Assembly: GCA_034008185.1 (NCBI GenBank)
Contig: CM067081.1
Location: 19,157,821-19,221,820, forward strand
Direction: 5' to 3'
From: Gorsachius magnificus
Lineage: Eukaryota > Chordata > Aves > Pelecaniformes > Ardeidae
Length of the DNA: 64,000 nt
In this document: positions 25,875-35,685 of the stretch, piece after piece
How the letters are laid out: each line of letters starts with the position of its first letter
Position numbering within the stretch: the first letter of the stretch is position 1
The notes under the pieces: generated by a model
Told to the model about the DNA's origin: nothing
Database searches by the model: none
What the model saw: the letters and a program-made list of their open reading frames with translations, nothing else
Translations under genes and position numbers: made by a program

Positions 25875-26681
25875 CTGGGTTGGACCCAAAGCCTGATGAG
25901 ATCAAAGAAGGTCTTTTGGAATCAGACCCAAATGGTGTCATTTGTAGAACTTGCTTTGAGGCTAGGTCACAGAAAGACTACCCTATTTCTTAGAATCCAT
26001 CATGGAAAAAAAGAATTTCACATGCAGTTATGTTCTGGCTTCAATGCCTCATTTTAAAGTCTAAAATCAGATTCCCATCTGAATTATTTCTCAGGTAGGA
26101 TGCAGTTTAAGGTTACAGACACCCAAATTAAAATTGGCATACTGGAAAATAACTGGGTGTGTACATGCTGAACATCTTAGCTCCTGTTGTACACACTGAG
26201 AAGTAGTCAACAGAGTCATTGAATGATTGGAGACAGAGTCAACTATTCAGTAGGCACTGATGTTTAGTCAGAGGAACAGCTTACCCATCCTTATCAACTG
26301 CAATTATGGATCCTCTCTGGGCTGAAATTGCTTCTTTCAGGTGTTTACTTCATGAGCTGAGTACTACTTTCACTGTGAACAGGTCCACCTGAGCAAGCCC
26401 CCCCTCCCCAACTCCTTTTATTACCAGCAAAGATCCATCTGCAAGGGACAAAGGGGAGGATGTTCATCTTATCCTAAGGTGGACAGATAGAATTTTGCCC
26501 TGGATGCATCTATCTGTTGCCAAGGATTGAGCAGGAATCCTGGAAGAGAGGTTGAAGTCAATATTCTCATTGTTCATGGAAGTGAATCCCTATCCTGAAA
26601 ATGTGATAAAAAGTCAAAACCTTCATGGCTGAAGGAGACCACTGATGTCCATTCCCACCCCAGTATGTCTTCTGTCTGAAA

Positions 26682-27269
26682 TGGTACTAGGTCTGGCTGG
26701 GATGGAGTTAACTTTCTTCATAGCATATGGTGCTGTGTCTTGCATTTGTGGCTAAAACAGTGTTGATAACAAATTAATGTTTTGGCTATTGCTGAACAGT
26801 ACTTTTACAGCATCAAGGCTTTCTCCCTCCCTCCGGTTTCCACAGCAGGTATGCTGGTGGTGGATAAGAGATTGGGAGGGGACATACGCAAGACAGTTGA
26901 CCCGAACTTACTGAAGGGATATTCCATACTGTATGATGTTGTTTTCAGTAATAACAACCCAGAGAAATGAGGAGGAAGGAAGGATGTTTGCAGTTATGGT
27001 ATTTGTCTTCCCAAGCAACTGTAATGCATGCTGAGGCCTTGTCACCCAAGAAGGGGCTGGACATCTGCCTGCCAATGAGAAGTAGTGTATGAAATCTTCT
27101 GTTTGCTTTGATTACATGTACAGCTTTTGCTTTCCCTATTCAACTGTCATTATCTCAGTTCATGAGTCTTCTCACCTTCCTTCTATTTTCATCCTGGCCC
27201 ACAGGAGAAGAGATTAAGTGAGAAGCCTGGTAGGTGTTTGGCTGTTGGCCGGGCTCAACCCACCAGTAC
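26682..27269 (+). mobile_element. Divergent LTR related to the local family
   Basis: The start resembles the family consensus (GGCTGGGATGGAGTTAACTT) and the end GGCCGGGCTCAACCCACC resembles the LTR end, but the middle is strongly diverged. It abuts minus-oriented ERV leader sequence at about 27.27 kb, so the junction is a composite of two elements in opposite orientation. Confidence 0.68.
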
Positions 27270-27274
27270 TGTTG

Positions 27275-28049
27275 AATGGAATCCTTGTTTGAGCTGAGGT
27301 GCCACATCATCCTGGCATGGACTAATGTACAGTAAGATGAGCAAACCCCGTGGCAAGCACAGGAGCCTGCCGATTAATAGCTAAGCAGCAGTAACAGCTA
27401 TAAATTCAATCTAGCATATTCCAATCAAACCTGTCATTATCTCAAACCCTTCAAGCCCCACATTGGGCTCCAAAAAGGACTGTCGTGGTTTAACCCTGGC
27501 TGGCAACTAAGCACCACACAGCCACTCGCTCGCTCCCCCCACAATGGGACAGGGGAGAGAATCACAAGAGTAAAAGTGAAAAAACCCTTGGGTTGAGACA
27601 CAGGCAATTTAATAGGGAAAGCAAAAACCACACACGCAAGCAAAGCAAAGCAAGGAATTCAATCACCACTTCCCATGGGCAGGCATGGGTTCAGCCACCC
27701 CCAGGAAAGCAGGGCTCCATCACACATAACAGTTACTTGGTAAGACAGACACTATCACTCCAAATGTCATCATTCTTCTTCCCCCAGCTTATATACTGAG
27801 CATGATGTCATATGATCTGGAATAGTCCTTTGGTCAATTTGGGTCAACTGTCCTGGCTGTGCCCCCTCCCAGCTTCTCATGCACCTGGCAGAGCTGAGAG
27901 CTGAGAAGTCCTTGTCCAGTCTAAGCACTACCCAGCAACAACTAAAACATCAGTGTGTTATCAACATTCTTCTAGTACTAAATCCAAAACACAGCACTAT
28001 ACCAGCTACTAGGAAGAAAATTAACTCTGTCCCAGCTGAAACCAGGACA
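27275..28049 (-). mobile_element. ERV fragment: 5' LTR plus leader
   Basis: The LTR at 27481-28049 (TGTCGTGGTTTAACCC to GAAACCAGGACA) is preceded by about 200 bases of internal leader matching 12.65-12.81 kb. This leader includes CCCACATTGGGCTCC, a mutated PBS, and the GGAC spacer complement. The rest of the element is missing. Confidence 0.82.
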
Positions 28050-28629
28050 CACAGGATGCAGAGCAATGCCTTGCAAGTCATCGGCAGGGAAATCCCAATG
28101 AGAGGAGTGGAGCGATAGGTGCTGCACCTCTGTTTAGGTGAAAGTTGTTTATCTGCCCTTTGGGCTTCTCAGTCGTGGAGTCATACTGCTATACTAAGCT
28201 AGGCCTCTGAGAGAATCTCCACTATTCCTTTTGATTCCCTTTGATTTCCCAGCTCAGCTGGGAGACTGAAGATCTGTTTAACTATACTTCACCTGTTTTA
28301 GGGCGTGAGCATCCTAGAATGGGTTGCTAATAGGCTCCTGGTGCTGGTGTGGATTCAGCACATAAGAACTGTTTGGTAAACTTGTGATAGCCAGTAAAAC
28401 AATCTCCTTGGGGTAGTAAGATACAATGGGAGCTAAGAAATTTGTTAGCTGTTGCAAAGACAGGAATCTGTCTTTAAGTAAGTGGTCTAACTGTAAGGCT
28501 TTTGCCTCCAAATAATGATTCTTAGCAACTTCCATCTTCCATCCTCCTTCCTGAACCTTTCCCAGCCCCTCAAGTAAAATTCTCTTGTCTATCTTGGTGA
28601 ATCTCCCCTTCCTTATTCTCATTGTCTAG

Positions 28630-28835
28630 TTGTCTGATAACATGATAAAGTTTATGGACGAGATCATTGCAATCCTGGAGACAGAGGAGCATAACGATGA
28701 TGGGCTGCTTTTTGCCTTATACACCTCATTTTGTTATAACATCCCACTAAGCAAAGAGGTAATTGTCAAGGCTGAAAAACTCTTCCAGAACATCGGCTCA
28801 TTTCAAGGCAAATTCAAGCATCTGAGAGGAAAGAG
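28630..28835 (+). CDS. RNF213: RNF213-like exon, N-arm
   Basis: The acceptor is CTCATTGTCTAG and the donor GAG|GTAATT. It enters in phase 0, ends in phase 2, and has no stops. The 68-residue helical product begins LSDNMIKFMDEIIAILETEE. The phase joins directly to the exon at 29718, which excludes the open stretch at 28989-29055 as an exon. Confidence 0.72.
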
Positions 28836-29717
28836 GTAATTAAAAGTGTCATCCTACTTTCTTGAGTTACAGATCCGTCTGCAGTCATTCAGTTCATTGG
28901 GCCATTTTCTCTATGGAGCAATTATGTGAAGATAGGGGTAGAATGTGGTCCCCCAACACTCTTTCCCCTTCACTTCAATGCTTCCTAGCTGTATTTCTGC
29001 TGCTGGATGCCATAACCTGCGCAGCCTGTCCCCTTTGCCATGTCTCCGATGGAAGGTGAGCCACAGGTCCTATTTTTGTTGGGGATTGGTTTGAAATTCA
29101 GGCCCTTGCATTTATGCACATCTGTAGGTGTCTGGGCTTTTATTATAATCTTTGGAGATCCAAGACTCAGCTGGGCATCTGTGTAATTTTATATGCCATG
29201 TGCTATCTCACCAAGCCTCCTGCTGACAATTTGAAAGGATTAGTAATCTCCCAGAAGTTCTGGTTCATATCTGAAAATCTTGCAGGTCTGTCTTGGATGT
29301 CCCAGACATCTCAAGGAGAATTAGACACTTTTGCATAGACAGCTGTATTGAGCCCTACAAAAATTGATATATTAGACCACAAAGTCAGATTACTGTATTC
29401 TGTCATGCTGTTTTGATGTAACCTACAGCATTTGAGTTATTTTTCTTTTTATTTTCCATGGCTGCATAAAACTTATGAAGGGAGACTGTTTTGGAAAAGC
29501 TGGGGTGGGATTCATTTGTTGTACCTGAATGTCTGCTGATAAGGTCTCTAGAACCAAGTTCTTGCTCTCTCTCATACAGCTTCATGCATCTACATGTTGG
29601 CAAAACAAATGCCATTGGGTTGAGGGGGGAGCACGCAGCTCCCACTGCCATCCTAGGAGGTGGTTATGGGAGCTCTGACCACTAATGGAGACTTTTGGTA
29701 GTTCTCTTTCTTTTCAG

Positions 29718-29895
29718 CAATTATATTTCAGCCGTGAAGGAAATTTGCTTAAGTAATAAAGGCAACACCTTGTGGATTTGGCTGATTCCATTGCTTTATG
29801 CAATCACAGAGAACAAGGAGGTCTCCTTTTTTCCACAAATCATTTCCTCACAAGACTTGTTGCAGCTGAGAAATGATGAAGAGAAGCAGAGATAG
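29718..29895 (+). CDS. RNF213: RNF213-like exon ending in an in-frame TAG
   Basis: The acceptor is TTTCTTTTCAG in phase 2. NYISAVKEICLSNKGNTLWI aligns with the human YLVNLCQRCMDTRTYTWLG segment. The only usable donor is TAG|GTTTGA, and the last codon (29893-29895) is TAG, possibly from CAG. The next exon starts in an incompatible phase and human RNF213 has roughly 90 more residues here, so sequence is missing between them. Confidence 0.7.
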
Positions 29896-30529
29896 GTTTG
29901 AAAGGGAGCAAGCGCTAAGGCCAGGTCAGGGAAATAAGCTGCTGAGCTGTTAGAATAATTTTTCGTTGCTATTGCTTGTGGACTTCGAACCACCAGAAGC
30001 TTTGTGTTTCTTCCCTGGGATGCAAGCCATTGCCTTTCACATACATCTTACTCCTGCCCTGGGCTCTGACTAGGAGAAGAGGAGGGTATTTGAAGGTGAA
30101 TTGGAGGAAGGGGAAGACTGAGCTGAGAATGGTGCAGTATCATTCAGACAGCCTGCTGGGAGTGGCCTTAGGGAGAGAACTACCCCTAAATCCTAGTTTG
30201 GGCGTTGTTTCACAGGAAGAAAGGTGGACTCGCTCCAAAATATCCTGTCTGCAGGCAAACTGGACAGGGAGCAAAGGCACATATGTTCACTCACACAAGA
30301 TGGTGTCCCCTTGACTGAAAGTCTGAAGCACATAAATTCTTCTTTAAAACCTCAAAAAAAAGTCTTACTGTGTAAGTTCACTTGTATAAAACCCCAGATA
30401 TCCCATTCAGTGTCCAGCCACCTCTTCAAGTCCAATGCCATGTTTGCCAGCCACAGGAGCACAGAAGACAGTACAATGTGTCTCCTGATGCTCCAAAGTC
30501 CATTTGTTGTTGATGGTCCATTTTCATAG

Positions 30530-30728
30530 GAAAGTCCTGGCAATGATAGATGCTCAGAAGTCATTCATCGAAAGCTGCTCTCCACTGGCAAAGGCAGTCT
30601 TGGAGCTGTTGGCAGTGAAGAATTTCACCACAAACTCCCTGCGCAAAATCAAGCTTGCTCCTCATCTCCTCCTGGATACTGTGTACCACCGCATCGTTGA
30701 AGTCGTCTGTAGACCATCCCAAGTGCAT
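30530..30728 (+). CDS. RNF213: RNF213-like exon, N-arm
   Basis: The acceptor is TTTTCATAG and the donor CAT|GTAAGG. Open across 66 residues (KVLAMIDAQKSFIESCSPLA and following), helical. It ends in phase 0, which matches the next exon. Confidence 0.72.
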
Positions 30729-31394
30729 GTAAGGCAATCAGACAATACACGCAGTAATAGATCAACTTCTTGTTAGTGCTTCTTTCCTAGGTTATGGAAA
30801 GTTGTGCAATTTTGTACAGGTGAGCCAGAAAGTCTCCTTGGCTCCTGAAGAAATTTTCAACAGATCCAAAGGGGTTGAATCATAGGAACCTGGAGTGAGA
30901 GCTCAATACCCATGTTTTCGGAGAAGTGGCAAAAGAGAAAGGGCAAGGGGATCTCATTGGGTTTTGGCCTGGTTGGAAAATGACTAGCAAATGCTGTATC
31001 AAGTGAATTTGAATCAGAATCTTTAAGCAAATTTTTATATCTTGTCCCCAAAAGCAGTACCCAAAATTAATATTGTGGGGATCAAGTGATCGGAACTTTG
31101 TTTAAAGCTGGAAGGGATGAAAGAAGGAAGTTAAAGTTCTAACTTGCATTGGGGGGGAGTGATGAGGATGAAATACTTTGAGAAAAGTGAGGTACAGTGT
31201 TTTTGTCTAAATGCCACCATCCCTTCTTGCACAGCTGGGATTTTCTACCTCCTGCCACACCAAGCTGACCCACTTTGCTAGCTGCGCTTATTTGGCCTGC
31301 GGTGGTTTAATGGGGTGGAAGATGAATTTTCATAAAGGTACAGGTTCTGCAAAGCCTATTTACAACTAAGAGAAGAATTTTCTTAACCTTACAG

Positions 31395-31596
31395 GAACCC
31401 ACGTTAGGATATCTGGCTTCCATAATCCTAAAGACAGACAGGTCAACTGCTGGGAAAGTACTTTCTGCTATTGTTGAAAAAATATTCTCAGACAAGATGA
31501 GCATGTTGGAAGAAGACAGATTTGTTGAAAGCACGGGCCCAGTTCTTGCAGAGATGCTCAGCTCTTCCGTGATCTATGATCTCCTCTCTGCTGACA
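31395..31596 (+). CDS. RNF213: RNF213-like exon, N-arm
   Basis: The acceptor is AACCTTACAG and the donor ACA|GTAAGT; it enters in phase 0 and leaves in phase 1. Sixty-seven open residues begin EPTLGYLASIILKTDRS. Phases match both neighbouring exons. Confidence 0.72.
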
Positions 31597-32347
31597 GTAA
31601 GTTTCCAACAGAATGGCTTTTTTAAAACTCTTGGTTTGGAAGTGAGCTTTGATGGCCTTTAAAAGCCAAGCAACATCTGATGCACGTATCACTAAAATCC
31701 CACACCAAACAAAAGTTTAGCCATGGAGCTGGGTGAAGTTTGCAATCAAGTCCTTTCTTTTGCTGGAAGGGAATATGAGGTTTCGCCAGCTCTGTTCAAA
31801 CCAGTTTTGTTGCCAACACAAAATGAAAGAGACAAAATATTCACATATCCTGGAAAAATGATGTTTCATTTCAGAAACTAAGAAGCATCTCAGTTTCTTT
31901 TTCCAGTTGAAATGGTGTTTTGTTACATATTCATGGGAGGTGTTTCATTTTTTAAATGAAGGATGTTAAAAAAATTACTCTCTGAAAATGAAAAAAAATA
32001 AGAGGTTTGTCCCCTGCGTGAAGGAGGGTTATAACCAAAGCTAGGCCATGGTCCTCTAAAGATGTTTTTAATGTACCTGAAACAATTGAAAAATGTTATT
32101 TTACATTGACTGGGAACAAAGCAACATTTTTCCCATACACTGATGTTGGCCACTTAATTGGAAAACAACCAAATCTGTGCAGTCCACAAAGGTGGCTGTA
32201 ACAGATCCCCTTGCTATTCATGGCTTGGAGGCAGGGTGCTGCAAAGCTGCTAACTCTTCCTGAGCATGTCTGTTAAAAAGAAATCCAGTGGGGAAACTGC
32301 TTCTTTTGAAAGTGCTTCTCTATCACTAGATTTTACTTGTTTTACAG

Positions 32348-32527
32348 AAAAACTGGAGCACAAGCTTCAAAATAAGATTAATAAAAAAGCAAAAATCCTG
32401 CTTTCACAGTTTGCCAATTTCTTCTGCTTTTTAAGGCGTCAAGTTTTCTCAGGAGACATCCCCTGCAGCATACTGTCCATCATCTTGCAGCATCAAATGC
32501 TATTTCAGAATATCCTGTGCATCTGCG
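32348..32527 (+). CDS. RNF213: RNF213-like exon, N-arm
   Basis: The acceptor is TTGTTTTACAG and the donor GCG|GTAAGC, phase 1 at both ends. IPCSILSIILQHQMLFQNIL aligns with the human VGQLELIIKHKNQFLDIW segment. Confidence 0.78.
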
Positions 32528-32831
32528 GTAAGCTGACAGTTTCCAAATTTATTTCCCAAAACACTAGTTCCTTGTGGTATGTTTTCCTATGCAATGAGGC
32601 AAATAGAAAATATATCTATTGGAAAGGTATCTAAAAATACAAAGAAAACAAGAAATTCTCTGCAAGAGAACAAATACAAAGGCAAAAACTATAAAAGTTG
32701 AAGACAGGCAATATTTTTAAGCCCTGTTAACACTATGAAGGACAGAAAGCAATACCATTCTGTACAATGGATAGCAATTAAAATATTGCAGTATTCTTAT
32801 GATTTATTTATAGAATTGTATTTATGTTGTT

Positions 32832-33655
32832 AGAATCATAGAATGGTTTGGGTTGGAAGGGACCTATAGAGGTCATCTAGTCCAACCCCCTGCAGTGAGC
32901 AGGGACATCTTCAACTGGATCAGGTTGCTCAGAGCCCCATCCAGACTGGCCTCGAATGTTTCCAGGGATGTGGAAAACACCTCTCTGGGCAACCTGGTCC
33001 AGTGTTTCACCACTCTCATTGTAACTAATTTCTTCCTTATATCTGATTTTAATCTACGCTGTTTTAGTTTAAAACCATTACCCCTTGTCCTGTTGCTACA
33101 GGACCTACTAAAATGTCTGTGCCCTTTAAGTACTTAAAGGCCACAATAAGGTCTCCCTGGAGCCTTTTCTTCTCCAACTCTCTTAGCCTTTCTTCACAGG
33201 AGAGGTGCTCCATCCCTCTGATCATTTTTGTGGCCCAATAGGTCCATGTCTTTCCTGTACTGAGGACTCCAGAGCTGGACGCAGTACTTCAGATTGGGTC
33301 TCACCAGAGCAAAAATAGGGGCAGAATCACCTCCCTCAACCCGCTGGCCAAGCTTCTTTTGATGCAACCCAGGATACGGTTGGCTTTCTGGGCTGCAAGT
33401 GCCTGTTGCCAGCTCATATCCAGTTTTTCATCCACCAGTACTCCCAAATCCTTCTCCACAGGGCTGTTCTCAATCCCATCATCCCCCAGCCTGTATTGAT
33501 ACTGGGGGTGGCCCCAACCCAGGTGCAGGACCTTGCACTTGGCCTTCTTGAAGCTCATGAGGTTCACGTGGGCCCACTTCTCCAGCTTGTCCAGGTCCCT
33601 CTGAATGGCATCCCATCCCTCAGGCATGTCAACCACACTGCTCAGCTTAGTTTAG
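32832..33655 (-). mobile_element. CR1 LINE, 3' part (antisense, intronic)
   Basis: Begins AGAATCATAGAATGG then GGTTGGAAGGGACC, the inverted CR1 3' end. The minus strand encodes a degraded ORF2 tail, including [20 protein letters not shown]. It is 5'-truncated and frameshifted. Confidence 0.92.
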
Positions 33656-34035
33656 TTTAAAATTTTTAGGTTTTGTTTTCCTGTTGCTATTTATGCTGCT
33701 TACAGAATAACCTTCAAGGTCACAGACCAGTTTCAAAATCCACCTAAATCTTACAAAAAACTGGAAGAAATTTCTTTCAAATTCTTCTGCAATAATAAAC
33801 TTAATTTATGTGTCTCAGAGTGCTTTAGACTTCAGCAGTCATCACATCAGAATGTCTTTAGGTTGATACTGCTGCTTTTAGATCAAGTGACACAGCCTTT
33901 GTGCAAATTCAAGCATGCGTTTTTTAATGGCAGTGGTTATGTTTCCAGTAGATCTTCTCTCTGAGCGTGATTTTCTCAAAAATTCTTCATATGTGATGTC
34001 TGGGTATGGGGGGTTTTGTTCATTTCTTTCTCAAG

Positions 34036-34160
34036 ATTCCTCTGTCTCCAGCTGTGTAGCAGCAGTTCTGGAAGTCAGAAGGAAGGAATATGAACAATTG
34101 GAAGAGCAGAATAAGCAGAGACACTCATTTCTGCATCTATGCAGCAGCATAGAGGATGTG
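34036..34160 (+). CDS. RNF213: RNF213-like exon, N-arm
   Basis: SSVSSCVAAVLEVRRKEYEQ aligns with the human CAVEEALDWRREELLLLKKE segment. The acceptor is TCTTTCTCAAG in phase 1. The donor GTG|GTAAGA leaves phase 0, whereas the next exon as read requires phase 1. This is a mismatch that may be another small lesion. Confidence 0.75.
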
Positions 34161-34866
34161 GTAAGAGGTATGACCCCATTCTATTTAAGAGGATGGTATT
34201 GCCTATGTGGTTCTTGAATGGAGAGCCATGTCCTAAAATAAAGAACTGGTGGCAAATCCTTCAGGAAATGGTGCTGATGGCTGTCTACTGGCAAGCTGTG
34301 GCTGAGAGGAGAGAGTAAGCAGGGAGCTCTTAAAAAAAGGAATGGAGGAAAGTCTGGTAGCGGTTTATATATGGAAGGAGTTCAGAATAGTGGGAAAATC
34401 TGTCTCATGTGGGAAGATTAAACAAAAGGTTGGATTATGTACTTTGACAAATGTTTGTAGGGAAAAAGTGCATTTCAGACAGGACAAACTATTTCAGACA
34501 AGATCTGGGACCTGAAAAGAGAAGGACAGAGCTAGCAAAAGGCACCAAAAATGGTCGGGAAGACTCACCCAGTGAGCTCTTCCAGCTGGACAGTGGAACA
34601 CACATGTCCCAGCGCTGAAGTTGTCAGATGGGCTGCAAAAATCCACAGAAGTGATTCTCCTGATGGGGTGTGCCAAATGGTGGGGTAAATCCCCTCAACC
34701 TCTATGTCAGGGCCAAGCTGTTTTCTAACAGTACAGGCATTACCACAGTTTCAAGGCCATAGTTTGAAGGCTCCCTCATCATGGAGCAATTGATTTTGCC
34801 CACCATTTGTTTTGGTGTTGATCTCGGATTCAGGTTTTTCACCAAGAACTTTGCCACTAAGACATG

Positions 34867-34896
34867 CACCACACCACACACACACGCACACACAGA
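34867..34896 (+). repeat. (CA)n microsatellite
   Basis: A short imperfect CA run in an intron. Confidence 0.85.
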
Positions 34897-34996
34897 CTTT
34901 GGTGTTGCAGTCAGGTTCAGAATATTCCCATGCTTAGAGCATAAGTGTCTTTCTAACTGGAGAAATGCACTAATTTTTTGTTTCTACCTTGTTTAG

Positions 34997-35574
34997 TGGA
35001 TAGCAGTGCTATGAAGAAAAGCATTGGAAAAAGTGGAAGTTTTAAGGATCATGTGTCTGTAAGCAAATTTTCTGTGAATGGTGAGAAGGAAATACCTAAA
35101 TTGCACCTCTTTGCTAAATACAGTGACATGCTGAAAAAAATTCCTATCTTAGAGGAAAGCGATTATTTTTTTAGACTGTGGAATCAAAAAGCAAAACAAA
35201 TCAAAGCCACAATCCCTGAAGAAAAAATTCTCTCGATAGAAGATGTGCAAGAAAACATTTATAAGCCAGCCATTGCTGACTTTCAGAGTACCTATCTGGC
35301 CCTCAAAGACTTTTCCATTACCCTTGGCACTGTGCAGAGCCATTTTAAGAAGCAGTTAGCAGACGAGAGTCAACTCACAAAGGAGTTTAAAATTATGGAG
35401 ATGAGTGAAGGGAAAGGGAATGGGAAAGCTGCCTGGGTATATGCTGCAGTGAAGAAGATTAAAACCTACCTGACCCTGTCTACAGTGGTGAACACTGCCA
35501 AGATGATGGATGAACTGCGGAGGAAACTTGAGCTTAATGGAAATTTCGAGATTCTCAACGACCTAACAAAATAT
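34997..35574 (+). CDS. RNF213: RNF213-like large exon, 5' part (end of N-arm/linker)
   Basis: About 190 open residues. AAWVYAAVKKIKTYLTLSTV and LELNGNFEILNDL align with human RDWIKDRVEQIKEYHHLHQA and LGLNGDFSVLNTL. In human RNF213 this is the start of one very large exon that continues through the AAA core. Here recognisable coding stops at 35574, directly before a strong GTATGT donor-like sequence. Confidence 0.82.
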
Positions 35575-35685
35575 GTATGTAGGATGTGCATGGATATCTG
35601 GCTTATACTGAGTGCTCTTGTGGCTTCTGTGTTGGCAGGTTTGAATGGGGAACCTCTGCTTTTGTGTGTCTTAACTTTTAACTAA
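35575..35685 (+). other. Junction replacing the missing AAA segment
   Basis: About 110 bases between two parts of the large exon that are far apart in the family protein. It begins GTATGTAG, has an AG at 35637-35638 (a 64-base GT-AG interval), and contains a TAA at 35683-35685 in the flanking frame. I see no AAA homology in it. Confidence 0.65.

Noticed and set aside
28314..28622. 102-codon minus-strand frame starting MRIRKGRF
   Set aside because: It lies just upstream of a plus-strand splice acceptor, has no recognised homology, and is not supported by neighbours.
28989..29055. Open stretch with good acceptor (CTTCCTAG) and donor (AAG|GTGAGC), possible RNF213-like exon
   Set aside because: Exons 28630-28835 and 29718-29895 join in matching phase 2 without it; including it gives the wrong frame.
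35575..35638. A 64-base GT-AG interval as a true mini-intron
   Set aside because: The sequence after the AG does not continue in a frame that restores RNF213 homology; kept only as part of the anomalous junction.
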